Shown here one piece after another: positions 21,056 through 32,105 of a stretch of DNA of 64,000 nucleotides. Location: contig JAGFNK010000012.1 in NCBI GenBank assembly GCA_025769875.1, positions 1-64,000 of the forward strand, given 5' to 3'. This DNA is from Russula earlei. Its lineage: Eukaryota > Basidiomycota > Agaricomycetes > Russulales > Russulaceae. Positions within the stretch are counted from its first letter, which is position 1. Every line of letters starts with the position of its first letter. A model generated the notes under the pieces. The model did not search any database and had not been told where the DNA came from. It worked only from the letters and a program-made list of their open reading frames with translations. A program made the translations under genes and the position numbers.

Positions 21056-24000
21056 CTAAGGGTGATGAAGGAGCTCAGGGTGCACTCCTATGTGGGACTT
21101 GACCTGGGTTGCCAGCTCATTGACAGTGCCTGTCATGTTGAGGCCAAGTGCACCAGAGAGTGCAATGAGATTGTCCTTGCGCTTATATGAAGAGAGTGAT
21201 TCTGCAAAGCATGAGTATGTTGTCAGGATTCAGCTCTGAGACTCACTGCTGAACACCCTTGAATCTATTTCCTCCCAGAGTTGCACGTCATGTGTCACAT
21301 CGTTGACCACCTTTTGAGCTGCCTTCTCAGCAGCTTCTCCGGCAAGCTGGGCCTTCTTTTCCTGTCCAGCAAGCCACTGTGCTTCGACCATAGGGTGGGT
21401 GACATGTCATGCACTTGTCTTCACTGAACAGCATGTCTTGCACTTCTGGTTTTCCAGCTCCTTTCTGGCATCTGATGCCATGCACTTCATGATGGTGCAG
21501 TGGGTGCTGCTGGAGGTGCTCTCTGCCCTGGATATAGCAAGCTCCCTTTCTAGTAGTTCTACTGTCATCCAGAGTTGGGACATCTCCGAACGAAACTCCT
21601 GTGGTATGGTGGGGATTGGTGCATGGGTAGGACCAAGGGCGATGGAGATAGACATTGCAGAGGATGAAGGAGGGTTGTGAAAGCAAGTAAAGTGACTGGG
21701 AAACAGGGAGGAGTTGGAGTTGACACAAATATCATGGGTGGGTGATGCGTTTTGTATGATGGACACATGTTCAGTGCCACTGGCACACAAGGACATGGGT
21801 GAGTTAAGCAAGACATGAATGCATGGGGCAGAGTTGGTGTGGATGGCAGGGGACGGAAATGAAACATGTGGTTGTCGTGAGTCTGGATCATGGCCCTGTG
21901 GTGGCTCATAGTCAAAGTCATGATCATCGTCCATGTCCCAGTCAAAAGGGGTTGTGTCTTCAACCTCCTCAGAGAGCAGGTCTTCCAAGGAGGCGTCCCT
22001 GTCAGAACAGGTGGAGGGAAGAGGGGAGGATGAAGGGATGTCTGCAGGAAATGATGCCAGCACATGCTGGGTGGTGGAATACAATCTTGAAGGGGCAAAG
22101 TTGGCCTTGGTGAATATGAGGGGGTTGAATGGAAAGATGTCACGGTAACAAGCCATGTCAGTTCTCAAGTGTAAGGACAAGTTGATAGTTGAGATGTGTT
22201 CAAGAAATGGGCTGGTTCCTGTGTATAAAGAATAAGGATCCCTGCAGCAGTTGAAGTGTTTTATGCTAAACAGGTTATGGCCAATAGAGCCTTCCTAGTA
22301 CAACTTGGTCCATTGAGAAGCTAGGGTAAGTTTGTAATGGGATAGACTAGGGCTGGTTCCACTAGCTATATGCATTCAAGTCTGTCAGAGACCTTGAACA
22401 ATGCGAAGAGAGTAGAGGAAGGTAGGTCTTAAAGGAGGAGAGCTCTTCTCAGTGGAGTGAAGAGAGACTCTTAGGGAAGGAAGGGATAGGTAGAGTAGAT
22501 GGTAGTTGGTGTGTGTGTGAAGAGTTGGTGAGATGGAGATGTGGATGTGGTTTGAGGATTAGGAGTGAAGTGGGTTGCAGGCAAATATGTTGGACAAGAG
22601 TAGGTTGGATTCTACAAGAGACCAAGCTTAGGGCTTTGGTCACAAAGTACTGAGCTTATATATACAGGAGAAGCGCAGCAATAGCTGTGCTTTGACTGTG
22701 CTACTAGTATAGTAGGAGTCATAATAAGTAGGAGTCATAGAAATGAAGCCACAAATGAGTCATAATCAAGTAACTGTGCTGCACAGTAAGTGTGCAGCAT
22801 TGCACAGTTGAAAGTAAGAAGTGAATATAAATGGAAAGAGAACCAAACAAAGGGAAAGTAACAGCAATCCAGTGTTACCTGGACATGTATGGATCACATG
22901 ATAACACAGAAGGGATCACAAGACATAAGAGATCACAAGACCAGTAAGTAAGGGATGTACAAAAGCAAGCAGTCCATAGCGAAAGGTAAGAAGTAAATGT
23001 AAAAGGAAAATGGTGTAACAAAAGATGCCAGTGGAGGAGAAGGCAGAGGCAAGCAGTTTCTGGGACATTGTGTGAGCACACACCTTCATGTACTTGACAA
23101 TAACATTGTACCATGTCATAGGAATGTTTTCACAGATGTGGCAGTCACAATGGTTGGACCAGTTCCACTGTGTCTGGGAGAAAACTTTCACGTCAAGCAG
23201 TTGGAGTTTGTGTGTGCACTTGGAGGGGAAGGTGATGATGATGACTCTATGCTCAAATGTGAGTGCCTGGAGTTCATCAGTTTTGTGAGAGCTGTGGCCA
23301 TCAACAAACAGGACAACAGGGTCACTGGAGACCTTCTGGGCCAGTGCAAAGGGGAGGAAGGTGTCACGGAACCACAATGACCCAATCTCATTGTCCATCC
23401 ACCTGTTTGGGGATGTGGCAATTCCTCCAATTTCAGCGGACAGCTCATTGGGAATCACCAGGACAGGCCCAGTTGAAAGAACGAAGGTGGGGGGCACAGA
23501 CAGCCCAGAAGGTGAGATGCACTTGACAATTGTGATGAGTTCAAGAGAGTCAGACTGCATGCGATAGAAACTTGACTTCTTGAGGCTGCGCATGTGGTAA
23601 AATTGTTTGTAGCATTTGCAGCCCCCACCAAGTTGGATCCCCTTCTCATCTATGTTCCAGATGTGCTGTGGTGGGAGCTCTGGATGGTCATTGTAGACCT
23701 GCTTAACCAGTTCAAAGTAATGAGTGACATTTGAAGAATTAAAATTCTGCATATGCTTGGGGTCCAGGGAACTTGGCTTTGAGAGTTGAAAGTCCATGTG
23801 CCGCATCTGGAATCAATGGTGCCAGTTGGTACCTTGCATGACACCAGACATATCATATATGAGGGAGTTGACCTCCATCTGGTCCATGGGCTTGGCCATC
23901 AAAGCCTTGTGGTTGATCCAAGTGACCAGTGCCTCTTCCTGCCTCTCCAAGAGCAATTGTTGGCCCTCATGTGAATCCTTCCTGGAACAATGCCCATTGA

Positions 24001-24205
24001 TGTGGTCACTCAGTGTTTGATGAGGAATCTAAGAATGTTTAATAGAGTCAGCAAGAAAAACAAGCAGCTCCTCACCTCATGCATGATTGCAGCTGCTTGT
24101 CTGCTTTTGAAAAGGCTCCCCTGCCACTCTGTGATTGCTGTTTGAATGCAGTCATCATATGCATTGTCCCATCTGCTTTCACTTCAAATCAGGAGGCATG
24201 AATTG
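21056..24205 (-). pseudogene. Pogo-like transposase: CENP-B HTH, DDE catalytic domain, C-terminal SAP-like segment
   Basis: Reading from about 24205 down: an N-terminal exon, a 47 bp intron (24029-24075), a CENP-B-type HTH (IPHQTLSDHINGH .. EALVTWI), then the DDE_1 core with NIDEKGIQLGGG (D1), VLFVDGHSSH (D2) and HKLQLLDVKVF (D3). A solo LTR (22138-23020) cuts the Gly-Ile-Phe-Pro-Phe segment; removing it with one AAAGA restores the frame. The tail has a helical Glu-rich stretch and YKRKDNLIALSGALGLN, which resembles a SAP DNA-binding motif, ending in TAG at 21056. Three in-frame stops, all TGA (23813, 21407 and 21230), make it inactive. The start codon is not certain. Confidence 0.85.
22138..23020 (-). 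mobile_element. Solo LTR, family LTR-3, copy b (883 bp)
   Basis: Plus-strand ends TGTCACGGTAAC and ATGGTGTAACA, flanked by AAAGA at 22133-22137 and 23021-23025. It is the reverse complement of the copies at 50412, 52927 and 56139. Confidence 0.95.
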
Positions 24206-24503
24206 ATGTGTGTTTAAGCACCCTGCAGTGTAGTGGTGTTGTGGAAGGGATGAGGGATAAGGAACATACATGATCAGCCAACAATGCCGATTTGAAGTGC
24301 CGACTCAAACAACTCAAACTCTAACATTGTGTGTGACATCCTCTCCAAAAATCCCAGAAAGGGGAAATCATCAAACAGGGGTCTTTTGACACCCAAAAAA
24401 AACTGTGGACTCCCATTAATCAGCACTTTGACCCCCAGGTTAAAAGAAATCTCAATCTTTATTGTACGTATGCCCACATGTTCTGTCCAACTAATGGGTA
24501 GCC

Positions 24504-25640
24504 ACAGTATGACACCATGTGACCTTCAGGAAACCGGCCTGGCCCAGTTCATGAATTTTATAGACCGGTCTGTTGTGGTTGCCCCATGGTCACTAGACCA
24601 GTTCAGACCAGTTTATAACTGGTCCAGACCATGCATTTATAATAATGTAACATTATATTATTGCGGTGTGTGCTAGTTTATTATCTATGTGCTCTGCAGT
24701 TGTGACTATGTTCCTTCCATTGCTGTATCTCCTGTATGGGTACAGGATCCATGTCTGAGGACAATCAAGTGTGTGACATGTCCTTGTTCAAGTCTGAGCC
24801 TTGTGGCATGTTGAAGGTGTTGAAGGTGGGTGTGGTGTGTCGAAGCAGGGAGGGGATGAGGCATGCTCATGGCATGTCGAATGCATCAGCTGTGTTGCTG
24901 CTGTTGCTGCTGCTGTCTATGCAGAGGCAATGGCAGCAAGACCAAGGGCGGTGGTGAGAGAGGGTGGTGGCGCCGGAGGGTGAGGGTCATGGGAGATGGA
25001 GGTGATGGAGAAGAGGGTGAGGGCAGTGGCGAGATGGTGGGGTCATCTCTACAGCAGGTGGCGGTGGGACGTGTTGACAATAGCGCGCAAGTGGGTGACG
25101 AGACAAGAGGTGGTGGATGGTGTGGTTTGCCTTGCAAACACTTGCTGTAGTTGTTGAGCCAGAGAGTGTGTGATCAGTGTCCAAAAACAAGATATGAACA
25201 GGTCTCTGGTTAGTGCTTTCAGGTCAGGTCACATTGACTGCAAAAAACTGCTTGACTGAACCTGACCTGACTGATCGTGACTAAACTTTCAGTCAAGGTC
25301 AAACTGGTTCATAGAATTGCCAGTCACAGTCACATCAACTTTCAAGCAAGATAAAAACTGGTTATGACTGGTCATGACTGGTCATGACTGGTGTGCCTGG
25401 TGCCTGGTGTGCCTGGGATTTCTGTCAAGATTTGATGGGTTTGAAAATTATGGTCACAGCTTTAGGCAAGCTCTAAACCACCAGTGTGGTGTGTCCAGGG
25501 ATGCATGAGTGTGAAAGAGTGGGGCTGTTGGACCAGTAAGTGGACATTGACTGAGGAACCAGAGGTGGGAGCAAGAAGGGGAGAGAGGAGCTGGTATCAC
25601 ATGCATGGTTGTTCAAAGTTCTTCATTTGAGCAGAGGCAG
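24504..25640. repeat. Decayed repeats: ACTGGTC-rich stretches and a TIR-interior relative
   Basis: 24530-24640 and 25200-25400 are built from ACTGGTC/GACCAGT words (GACTGGTCATGACTGGTC). 24730-25140 resembles 8640-9000 of TIR-1a with most CpG changed to TpG or CpA. No gene seen. Confidence 0.55.
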
Positions 25641-28330
25641 ATGTCAAAGGAAAGGGGATCTTATTCTTCTCTCTCTTTACTACAGAGTAACTAAGGGTTT
25701 TATATATGTGGGGGGAAATACAAAGAGTAGAAGATAATGAAAGGAAATGGAATGGTGAAAGGGAATCAGAGGATCGGGACTGGGCGAGGTAGTCAAGGAT
25801 GGTGAAAGGCTTGAGACACAAACGTGTTGCATGAGCTGGGGTGTGACATGCACATGTGGTCAGTGGGGAGGGGTGGGCAATGTGGTCAAGGTCTTGACAT
25901 CAGGTGCGAGGTGGTACCATGGGCATGCGGTCAGTGGCAAAGGATAAAAGGGATGGAGCATCATCCATCACGGTTCCACATGTCTTTCCATGACCAGCCA
26001 TGATTCACTTGACACCAGATGACCAGTCATAACCTGTCATAATGTGAACCTCTTCCTATACCTAGAGGTTCTGTGTGTGTTTGAGGCAGAGGTGGAGACA
26101 AGGTGAGACAAGGTGAGGGAGGGGGCATGGCGGTGATGGGCTGTGGTGCACAGGCATGGTATGAACAAGAACACGCAAAAATGCAGCCTGCAAAGCAGAA
26201 TGAATCAGAAAGCCATGAAAATGAAAGAAAGAGGGAAAAAAAAAACACACATGGCTCAATGCATGAAAATCGCGCACGTGGGAAAAGACACATTGCGTGC
26301 CATCAGGGTTTTGAGTTATGGATTGGCTGTGTAGCATGCCAGAATGGGCACGTGTAGTCTGTGGGACTTGATCCGAGGGTGGGTACAGACTAGGGACAAG
26401 CTGAGAGCAAGGTTGTGCCCCAGACCAATGCTTGATGCTCTGGAGGAGTGCATGAGAGAGAGAGAGTGTGTGTGTGTTTGTGTGTGTTCTTGAGAGAATT
26501 GTTCACACAGGCAGATGAGGAGAGGGCAAATGCAGGTGCAATAGATTGCAAGAAACTGCAAAACTCAACTCTTATTTGAGACTGTAGCTAGTAGCCTTAA
26601 ATACTGTAGCAAAAAGTAATAGAGAGCCAGGTAATCAAAGACATGAATGAGGAGACAACTACATGAGAATCCTATTCCTTTGACTGTGAGTCTGCAAGCG
26701 CAAGGTGGTGCAGTGAGGACGAATGGGCGAGGCACTGTGGGCAACGAGCCCTTGGATCAAGCAATGATGACGATGGCGAATGCGTCAATGGGGTCCGTGC
26801 ATAGTCGTGTGATGGGTGCGAGGATGACAATTCATGAATGATGATGGAGAGGTGAGAGCGGGATGAAAGGGAATCAACAACAGGTGAGAGCAATATGACA
26901 AAAAGGTGGGGAGCATGAGGCAGACAAAGTGACTAGTGGTGCAAGGGATGGATGTGGATGGGGGAGTGCGAGGTGCGGGTGAACGGGTGACATTGGAGTT
27001 GATCAGGTTGAGCTGCTGTCACTGTTCCCGGGCACAGAGTGGGGAACGTGGTGATGACGTTGAGGAATTGGCACAAGAGAAAGGAGAATATGAAAGGAAA
27101 AGAGTGGCGGCAGTTGGATGAAGGAGTGGAGGGAGAGATGATGCATGGGAGGTGGAGGCGAGTGCAAGTCATGAGAGTTTCCCAGTCAGCAGGCTCAGAC
27201 ACCTTACAGCCGGATGAGAGAAAGTCACGAAAAGCATACAGCTTAACACACGATTTTTGCGCATGCAGGAAGTTCAGTTGTGTGTCATCATGTGTCAGAA
27301 TTGGCCCAGCGTGCGTGGAGGGAGGGAGCACGTGAAAGTAGTGCACCGTATGATTCCCAAGCCAGTGGGAATCTACCTTACAGTGGATGCAACAAGGGTG
27401 GTGGTGGAAAGTGGCAGCAACATGAGAGAGAGGGCAGTGGCAGCATAGTCACAAGTGTGGCAAGTGGCAATGATGATGCAAGAGTGCAAGCGCGCTGTTC
27501 CTGGGTCAAGACTGGTCTGAACTGGTCAATTGACTGCAAATGACCGAATGTAACTGGTCACGTGCAGTCCGGTCCAGTTTTTTGTAGATTTGGCAAACTG
27601 GTAGCCAGTCATGGTCTCGGTCACACCAAAATCATGGGAAAAACTGGACTTAACTGGACTTTGAAGCACTATCTCTGGTAATCATCTCGTGGCCATGGCG
27701 ACAAGGTCTTTGCCACTGCAGGTGGTGGCAGCACGTGTGGATGAGGGCGTATGTGTGGGTGGGGATGCGATGAAAGGGGAGGTGTTGTGTGGCGTGGTGC
27801 TTGCATTGGCAGCTTCTCCTGTGACAACGGCATGGTGGCAGGGTCTGATGTTCTTTCTGTGAGGCAACATTGTGACATCTGCTCTTCTGAGGTGGCAGCA
27901 TGCTCTTTGTTTTCTGGTTATTTGTGCGTTCTTTCTCGGCAGTGCAAGGCGGCGTAATGGCTAGCAACGGAAGTGAGAGGGCAGCATGGTCAGGAAGCAG
28001 AGCAGTGGCTGGGACTAGACCCAGAACGGCAGCGGACAAGGCTGAGGGCATGGTGGTGATGGCCAATTGAGCTGGGCTTGAGGCGGTGGGTGGCGCTAAG
28101 ATGTCAGTGGGCAAGGCTGAGGCTATGGGTGCAGTGGTGCACAAGACAAGGACTGGGGTGGTGATGGGAGATGCAGAGGCGGTTGGCAATGCTGAGGCTG
28201 AGACTGGGAGTGCGGAGGCTGTGGCTGACCTTGGCAGAGAGGTGACGAGTGAGGGCACAGTGGCAGATGAGACTGGGGTGGCAATGGGAGACATAGAGGC
28301 AGTGGCTGGCAATGCCAGTGATATGTATAG
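25641..28330. repeat. Old, CpG-depleted copy related to the TIR-1 interior
   Basis: 25640-26000 matches 8120-8480 of TIR-1a (TTTACTACAGAGTAACTA, GGTGAAAGGCTTGAGAC). 27660-28330 matches 8900-9400 and later (CACTGCAGGTGGTGGCAGC, GGCGCTAAGATGTCAGTGG). The middle (26000-27650) holds nothing I recognise beyond a GA/GT microsatellite at about 26457-26490. A long Ser/Ala/Thr/Pro-rich frame stays open on the minus strand (27650-28477), as in TIR-1a. Confidence 0.6.
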
Positions 28331-28800
28331 TTGAGGGTTGGATAGAGGTATAGGGGCCTGAGTGCGCGAGCCACAGGGCACATGTGGGTAAGCGAATGGG
28401 AGACAACTGACATACTGAGTGGTGGTGTAAAAATTAAAACAAAGTAGCCACAGAAATGAAAATGAAATATTGCACATGCAAATCCATTCCAGCTGAGTCA
28501 GGAATGTGGCTTGCTATGGGTAATGAGGTGGAGGCTTGTCCAGGGAGGTAGTCATGTTGGCCATGGAGAGAGGTTTAGTGGGAAGGAGAGGGAGGAGAGG
28601 ATGAGAGAGTGTGTGTGAACGAAACAAACACACCACGGATACTGCTGATGCTGACACAGCTACAGTTTGGTTGCCATCAGTCTGGTCTGGTTCAATCCAT
28701 GGTCCATTTTCAGTCCAATGGCAATGGACCAGACTTTTAAATAGGTTGTCACTATTGGCCCACATTTGTCACATGACCACATCTTTGTAAGCTACATCAG
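28331..28800 (-). repeat. Dispersed repeat, inverted partner of 47465-47950
   Basis: The reverse complement of this stretch matches 47465-47950 with indels (CCACTAAACCTCTCTCCATG, TAGCTTACAAAGATGTGGTC). No coding capacity or terminal structure was recognised. Confidence 0.65.
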
Positions 28801-29400
28801 TAAAGATGGATTTTAGTTTCTATTGGTTTCTCACCTCAGGAAACTGAAAAAAACCAGCAGAAACCAGGAAACTGGGAGACTGGGAAACCCATGTCTGGTT
28901 TCCCGGAAACAACCTGAGAGTATCTTTCATGGAAACCTAAGAAACTAACAGAAACCTGTCGAAAGTATGGAAACTGGTTGAACTATAGTATAGTAGGAAA
29001 AAAATCACTGAAAATGGTCAGAAATAGGGTATACATCATTTCTACTTGTAATTGGAAGTCAATTCGAGCTGGTATGGATCTAAGCCTTGAGGGGACTCTC
29101 AGGTATATACAGATCAGCATGGAATGCAGATATCATCAAGGCATCAGCATGATGAAGGGATTCATCGTCACCATTGTTGTCTGCACATTCCAGTGCAAGG
29201 TGCCAGCATTGCTCACTCAGACGGTCGATGTGACCATAGAAAACTTGAATTGTTTTCCAGTGTGCTTCATGATGTCTACCAGGTTTCCCAGTTTCTGGGT
29301 TTTCAGTTTCCGGAAACTGGGAAACCAGCAGAAACCAACAAAAACCTGGGAATTTTTTTTGTGGTTTGCTGATGTATTATATATGGAAATGTCATAGTGG
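28801..29400. repeat. GGAAACTGG-rich palindromic region
   Basis: GAAACTGGGAGACTGGGAAAC near 28875 faces GTTTCCCAGTTTCTGGG near 29280, and short AGAAACCAG words recur at both ends. It may be a decayed miniature element, but I could not find its borders. No gene seen. Confidence 0.45.
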
Positions 29401-29403
29401 GGG

Positions 29404-29665
29404 AGAGTGGCAGAGCTGTCAATCGAAGACCATCTGGCCGATCCTAAATTGGCCCGTAAGATGGCGGAGGAGGTGGAACATGCTAGGAGAGTGGAATTTA
29501 AATATAAATTGGACAAACACTCGACAAGATATGGGTTAAGGCCGCGCTGACAGAAAAGTCGCGAAAACGCTGACTTTGAGCGGACAGCCTCTTGATTCGT
29601 AATGGCCTTTTTTTCTGGACAGGTCAAGCAATTAAACAATGTATTTAGTGTATTATCACTGGTTG
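29404..29665 (+). pseudogene. Secreted-protein family, copy C: C-terminal fragment with 3' flank
   Basis: An open segment with DHLADPKLARKMAEEVEH ends in TGA after GLRPR (~29550). The following AATGGC..CAGGTCAAGCAATTAAA..ACTGGTTGG block matches the 3' flank of copy B (~30937-31005). It looks like the tail of a tandem gene whose front is missing. Confidence 0.5.
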
Positions 29666-29908
29666 GAACCGCCAAAAAAAAAAAACCAGAACAACCTTGT
29701 AGGAATAAGTCGAATCTCTTGTCTGTAGTCTCGTAGTCTCGTACCCGCTATCACGGTATTCTTGTCTCCTGCTCTCAAGCACTAGGAGTGCTCACTCGTC
29801 CATTCCCACGCTATTCGAATGTCTCGTTACTGTCGCGTACTCAAGTGGCGGTGACATGAAGGGTATCACAGTTGACATCCACGCCGGGACCCTGCGCTGC
29901 GATGCCGT

Positions 29909-30940
29909 AGACTTCCGCATGCTGTTGATAGCGTCTCCCTCCAATACCATGTTGCTCAGATCTGCAACGCAAGCACGAGCAGTTGTCCTTACAGTCAAGT
30001 TGAGGCCGCTGGCGTCGACTGATCACCGTTGTTGAGACCGCATAGCATTGTGACAGCCTAACGACGACCCATCACACATGTCCGAGAGTCATACTGTACT
30101 GCGCTGGCATCTTTTCCCCTGCTTCTCTGAGGCCTTGTAAACTACTCGACCTCAGACTAGATGAAATGATCAAGTTGCTTTCACGTGCTTGTTTTTTTTT
30201 TCAAGCTTGCAAGGCTGGAAATGTCGATCATGATGCGACAGATGTGTTGCCCTGTGCATCCTCATCTGGAATTTGACAGAAAAGGCGGACTCGCCACAGT
30301 ATAAAACCGACGCCAGATTTACAGGTGTGCTCCAATTTACTGCGACATACGAGTTACCGACGATCTTTCTGAATTTCTACGCCAGCCCCATTCTCGTCTA
30401 TACCTCAACAACGTCGACGACCTTGCATTTCCCAAAGGCCATATTCCCGCTAATAAGGGAGAATGCGCAGCTCTGTTTTTGTCATATTTTGCCTCGCCGT
30501 CAACATCGCCCCATCGTTCGCGCTTCCTCTTCGGTACGCGGACCTCTTCGAATTCTCATTCTCCCCTGCGGTTGACTTTACCTCGCAGAGAGAGGAATCC
30601 CGGATCCGATCAGCTTGAGGGTGCACAGCCGTCATCATCGGGCCTAAATGGAGTAGCGCGAGGAGGCCTGCCATCGTTAAATGATCCGGTCGGGGGAAAG
30701 AGATGGGACTCGGAGGAGCCGCGGCTTCAGCGGCGGGGCGGTTTGAGTTTTCCGCCGACGCCGCCTCCGGTCAAACAAAGTCCGGCCCATTTTGAAGACC
30801 CGGATAAGTTGACGGGAAATGATAAAGCTAGGTACGACAGGGCGAGGGCAAGGATTCAGAATGTGGAAGATAGCCCAGTCGTCGCACGAGACAGAACGCA
30901 GCGTAAGACAGAAGAGTTGCGAAATCTTTGGAGATTGTAA
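29909..30940 (+). pseudogene. Putative secreted-protein gene, copy B with promoter
   Basis: The first 850 bp match 19931-20780. The ATG at 30463 opens a signal peptide like that of copy A (MRSSVFVIFCLAVNIAPSFA). That frame stops at TGA after RIRSA, while the remainder (FEDPDKLTGNDKARYDRAR..TEELRNLWRL, ending TAA ~30940) lies one frame over, so a frameshift, or an intron I could not place, separates them. The C-terminal half is charged, helical and Arg-rich. Function unknown. Confidence 0.55.
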
Positions 30941-31040
30941 TGGCTTTTTTATCTCAACAGGTCAAGCAATTAAATAATGTATTTAATGTATTACCTGGTT
31001 GGAAATTACACTTATGTTATGGAAGATGTGATACCCGGCG

Positions 31041-31934
31041 ATGGGAATGCGCGCATCGGGAATGAGGGCCGGCGGGCCGTTGACATGGGGCAGAGGGATC
31101 CTAGACAACATAGACAGAAACCTACTCTTCCAGTGGATGCAATACTGTGGTGACAAGCTACTGGCTATCCCCTTTGATGGAGAAGCCAATGACCCCAGAA
31201 ACCACAAAACAATCAAAGGGAAGATTTTTGCAGCTGTGGCCAAAATCACACAGTCAGAAAGCATAGGAGTCTCTGCCCCCACACAATCCCCAAAGGCCCT
31301 ATGCACCCCAACCTCCTTCCTGATCCATGACCTCACACAGGAGCAAAGCACCACCCTCCTCAAATGCAAAATTTGGTCCTCCCCCAACATTACCTTCTGC
31401 ATCTCAGGGCTCATCCCCCCCTGCCTGGACTTCCTCTTCTCCATCAAAGGCTTCACCACACTTATCACCAACAACATCTCCCAAATAGTCAAAGAGGTCT
31501 GGTCTGACCTCAAGACAGAGGAGTTTATCCTCACTGCCACAGGGAACCTCCTGGAGGCAAAGAAACATGCTGCAGAGACCTCCATCCACCATTTCATCAA
31601 TTCCATGCAAGTCTCCCATCTGGATACCAAAACCAGTGGTAACACCCTCCTCCCATGTTTCAACTTATATGCAGATGGCCACCTCATCACTAACGATGGC
31701 CTCTGGCTCAGCCTCAGAGACTTCTTAGCGAACCGCCCATACTCCTCTCTCATGCAAGGCTGCAGTATCACAGAGATCTCACCCTTCCACTGTGGTGTAT
31801 GCCATGGAGTAGACCACCCACGTGGCCTATGCCCTTTTACCAGCATTAAAGGCTGGAATGGCCCCCAAGCCCGCCCCAGAACTAATGTCTGTGTGAAAGG
31901 CAGCAAGGGACGTGGTCCCTCTCCCCACAACTAA
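31041..31934 (+). CDS. LINE ORF1 (gag-like RNA-binding protein)
   Basis: Open for 297 codons from an ATG. Near the end it carries one zinc knuckle, CGVCHGVDHPRGLC (about residues 251-264, C-x2-C-x4-H-x4-C), and finishes with a basic tail. ORF1 proteins of LINEs bind the element RNA. The first ~15 residues (MGMRASGMRAGG) may derive from flanking DNA. No stop or frameshift was seen inside. Confidence 0.75.
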   Translation: MGMRASGMRAGGPLTWGRGILDNIDRNLLFQWMQYCGDKLLAIPFDGEANDPRNHKTIKGKIFAAVAKITQSESIGVSAPTQSPKALCTPTSFLIHDLTQEQSTTLLKCKIWSSPNITFCISGLIPPCLDFLFSIKGFTTLITNNISQIVKEVWSDLKTEEFILTATGNLLEAKKHAAETSIHHFINSMQVSHLDTKTSGNTLLPCFNLYADGHLITNDGLWLSLRDFLANRPYSSLMQGCSITEISPFHCGVCHGVDHPRGLCPFTSIKGWNGPQARPRTNVCVKGSKGRGPSPHN

Positions 31935-32105
31935 CATAAATGTACCTCACACAACTAATCTCCCAAACATGCTAACCTCCCTGTACACACTTTGCCACCA
32001 TACCTCTACATGCCACCACCTGTAAATAGACATAAACACTGTGGCATAATGAAAGTGAATATGTAAACTCCCCCCTTAAGGGAGTCATCCTCCACTTTCT
32101 TCCCC

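Larger units (their letters stand above)
20817..24503 (-). mobile_element. Pogo-1: Pogo/Tigger-like DNA transposon
   Basis: GGCTACCCATTAGT.. at 20817, and again at 20846, faces its reverse complement CTGTCCAACTAATGGGTAGC at 24483-24502, giving TIRs of about 20 bp with the left one doubled. Between them lies a DDE_1-type transposase on the minus strand. A TA target duplication is expected for this family, but I cannot show it cleanly. The solo LTR at 22138-23020 is nested inside. Confidence 0.8.

Noticed and set aside
22916..23806. Domesticated host gene derived from a Pogo transposase
   Set aside because: It keeps TIRs around it, carries three in-frame TGA and a solo LTR, so it is a dead transposon copy.
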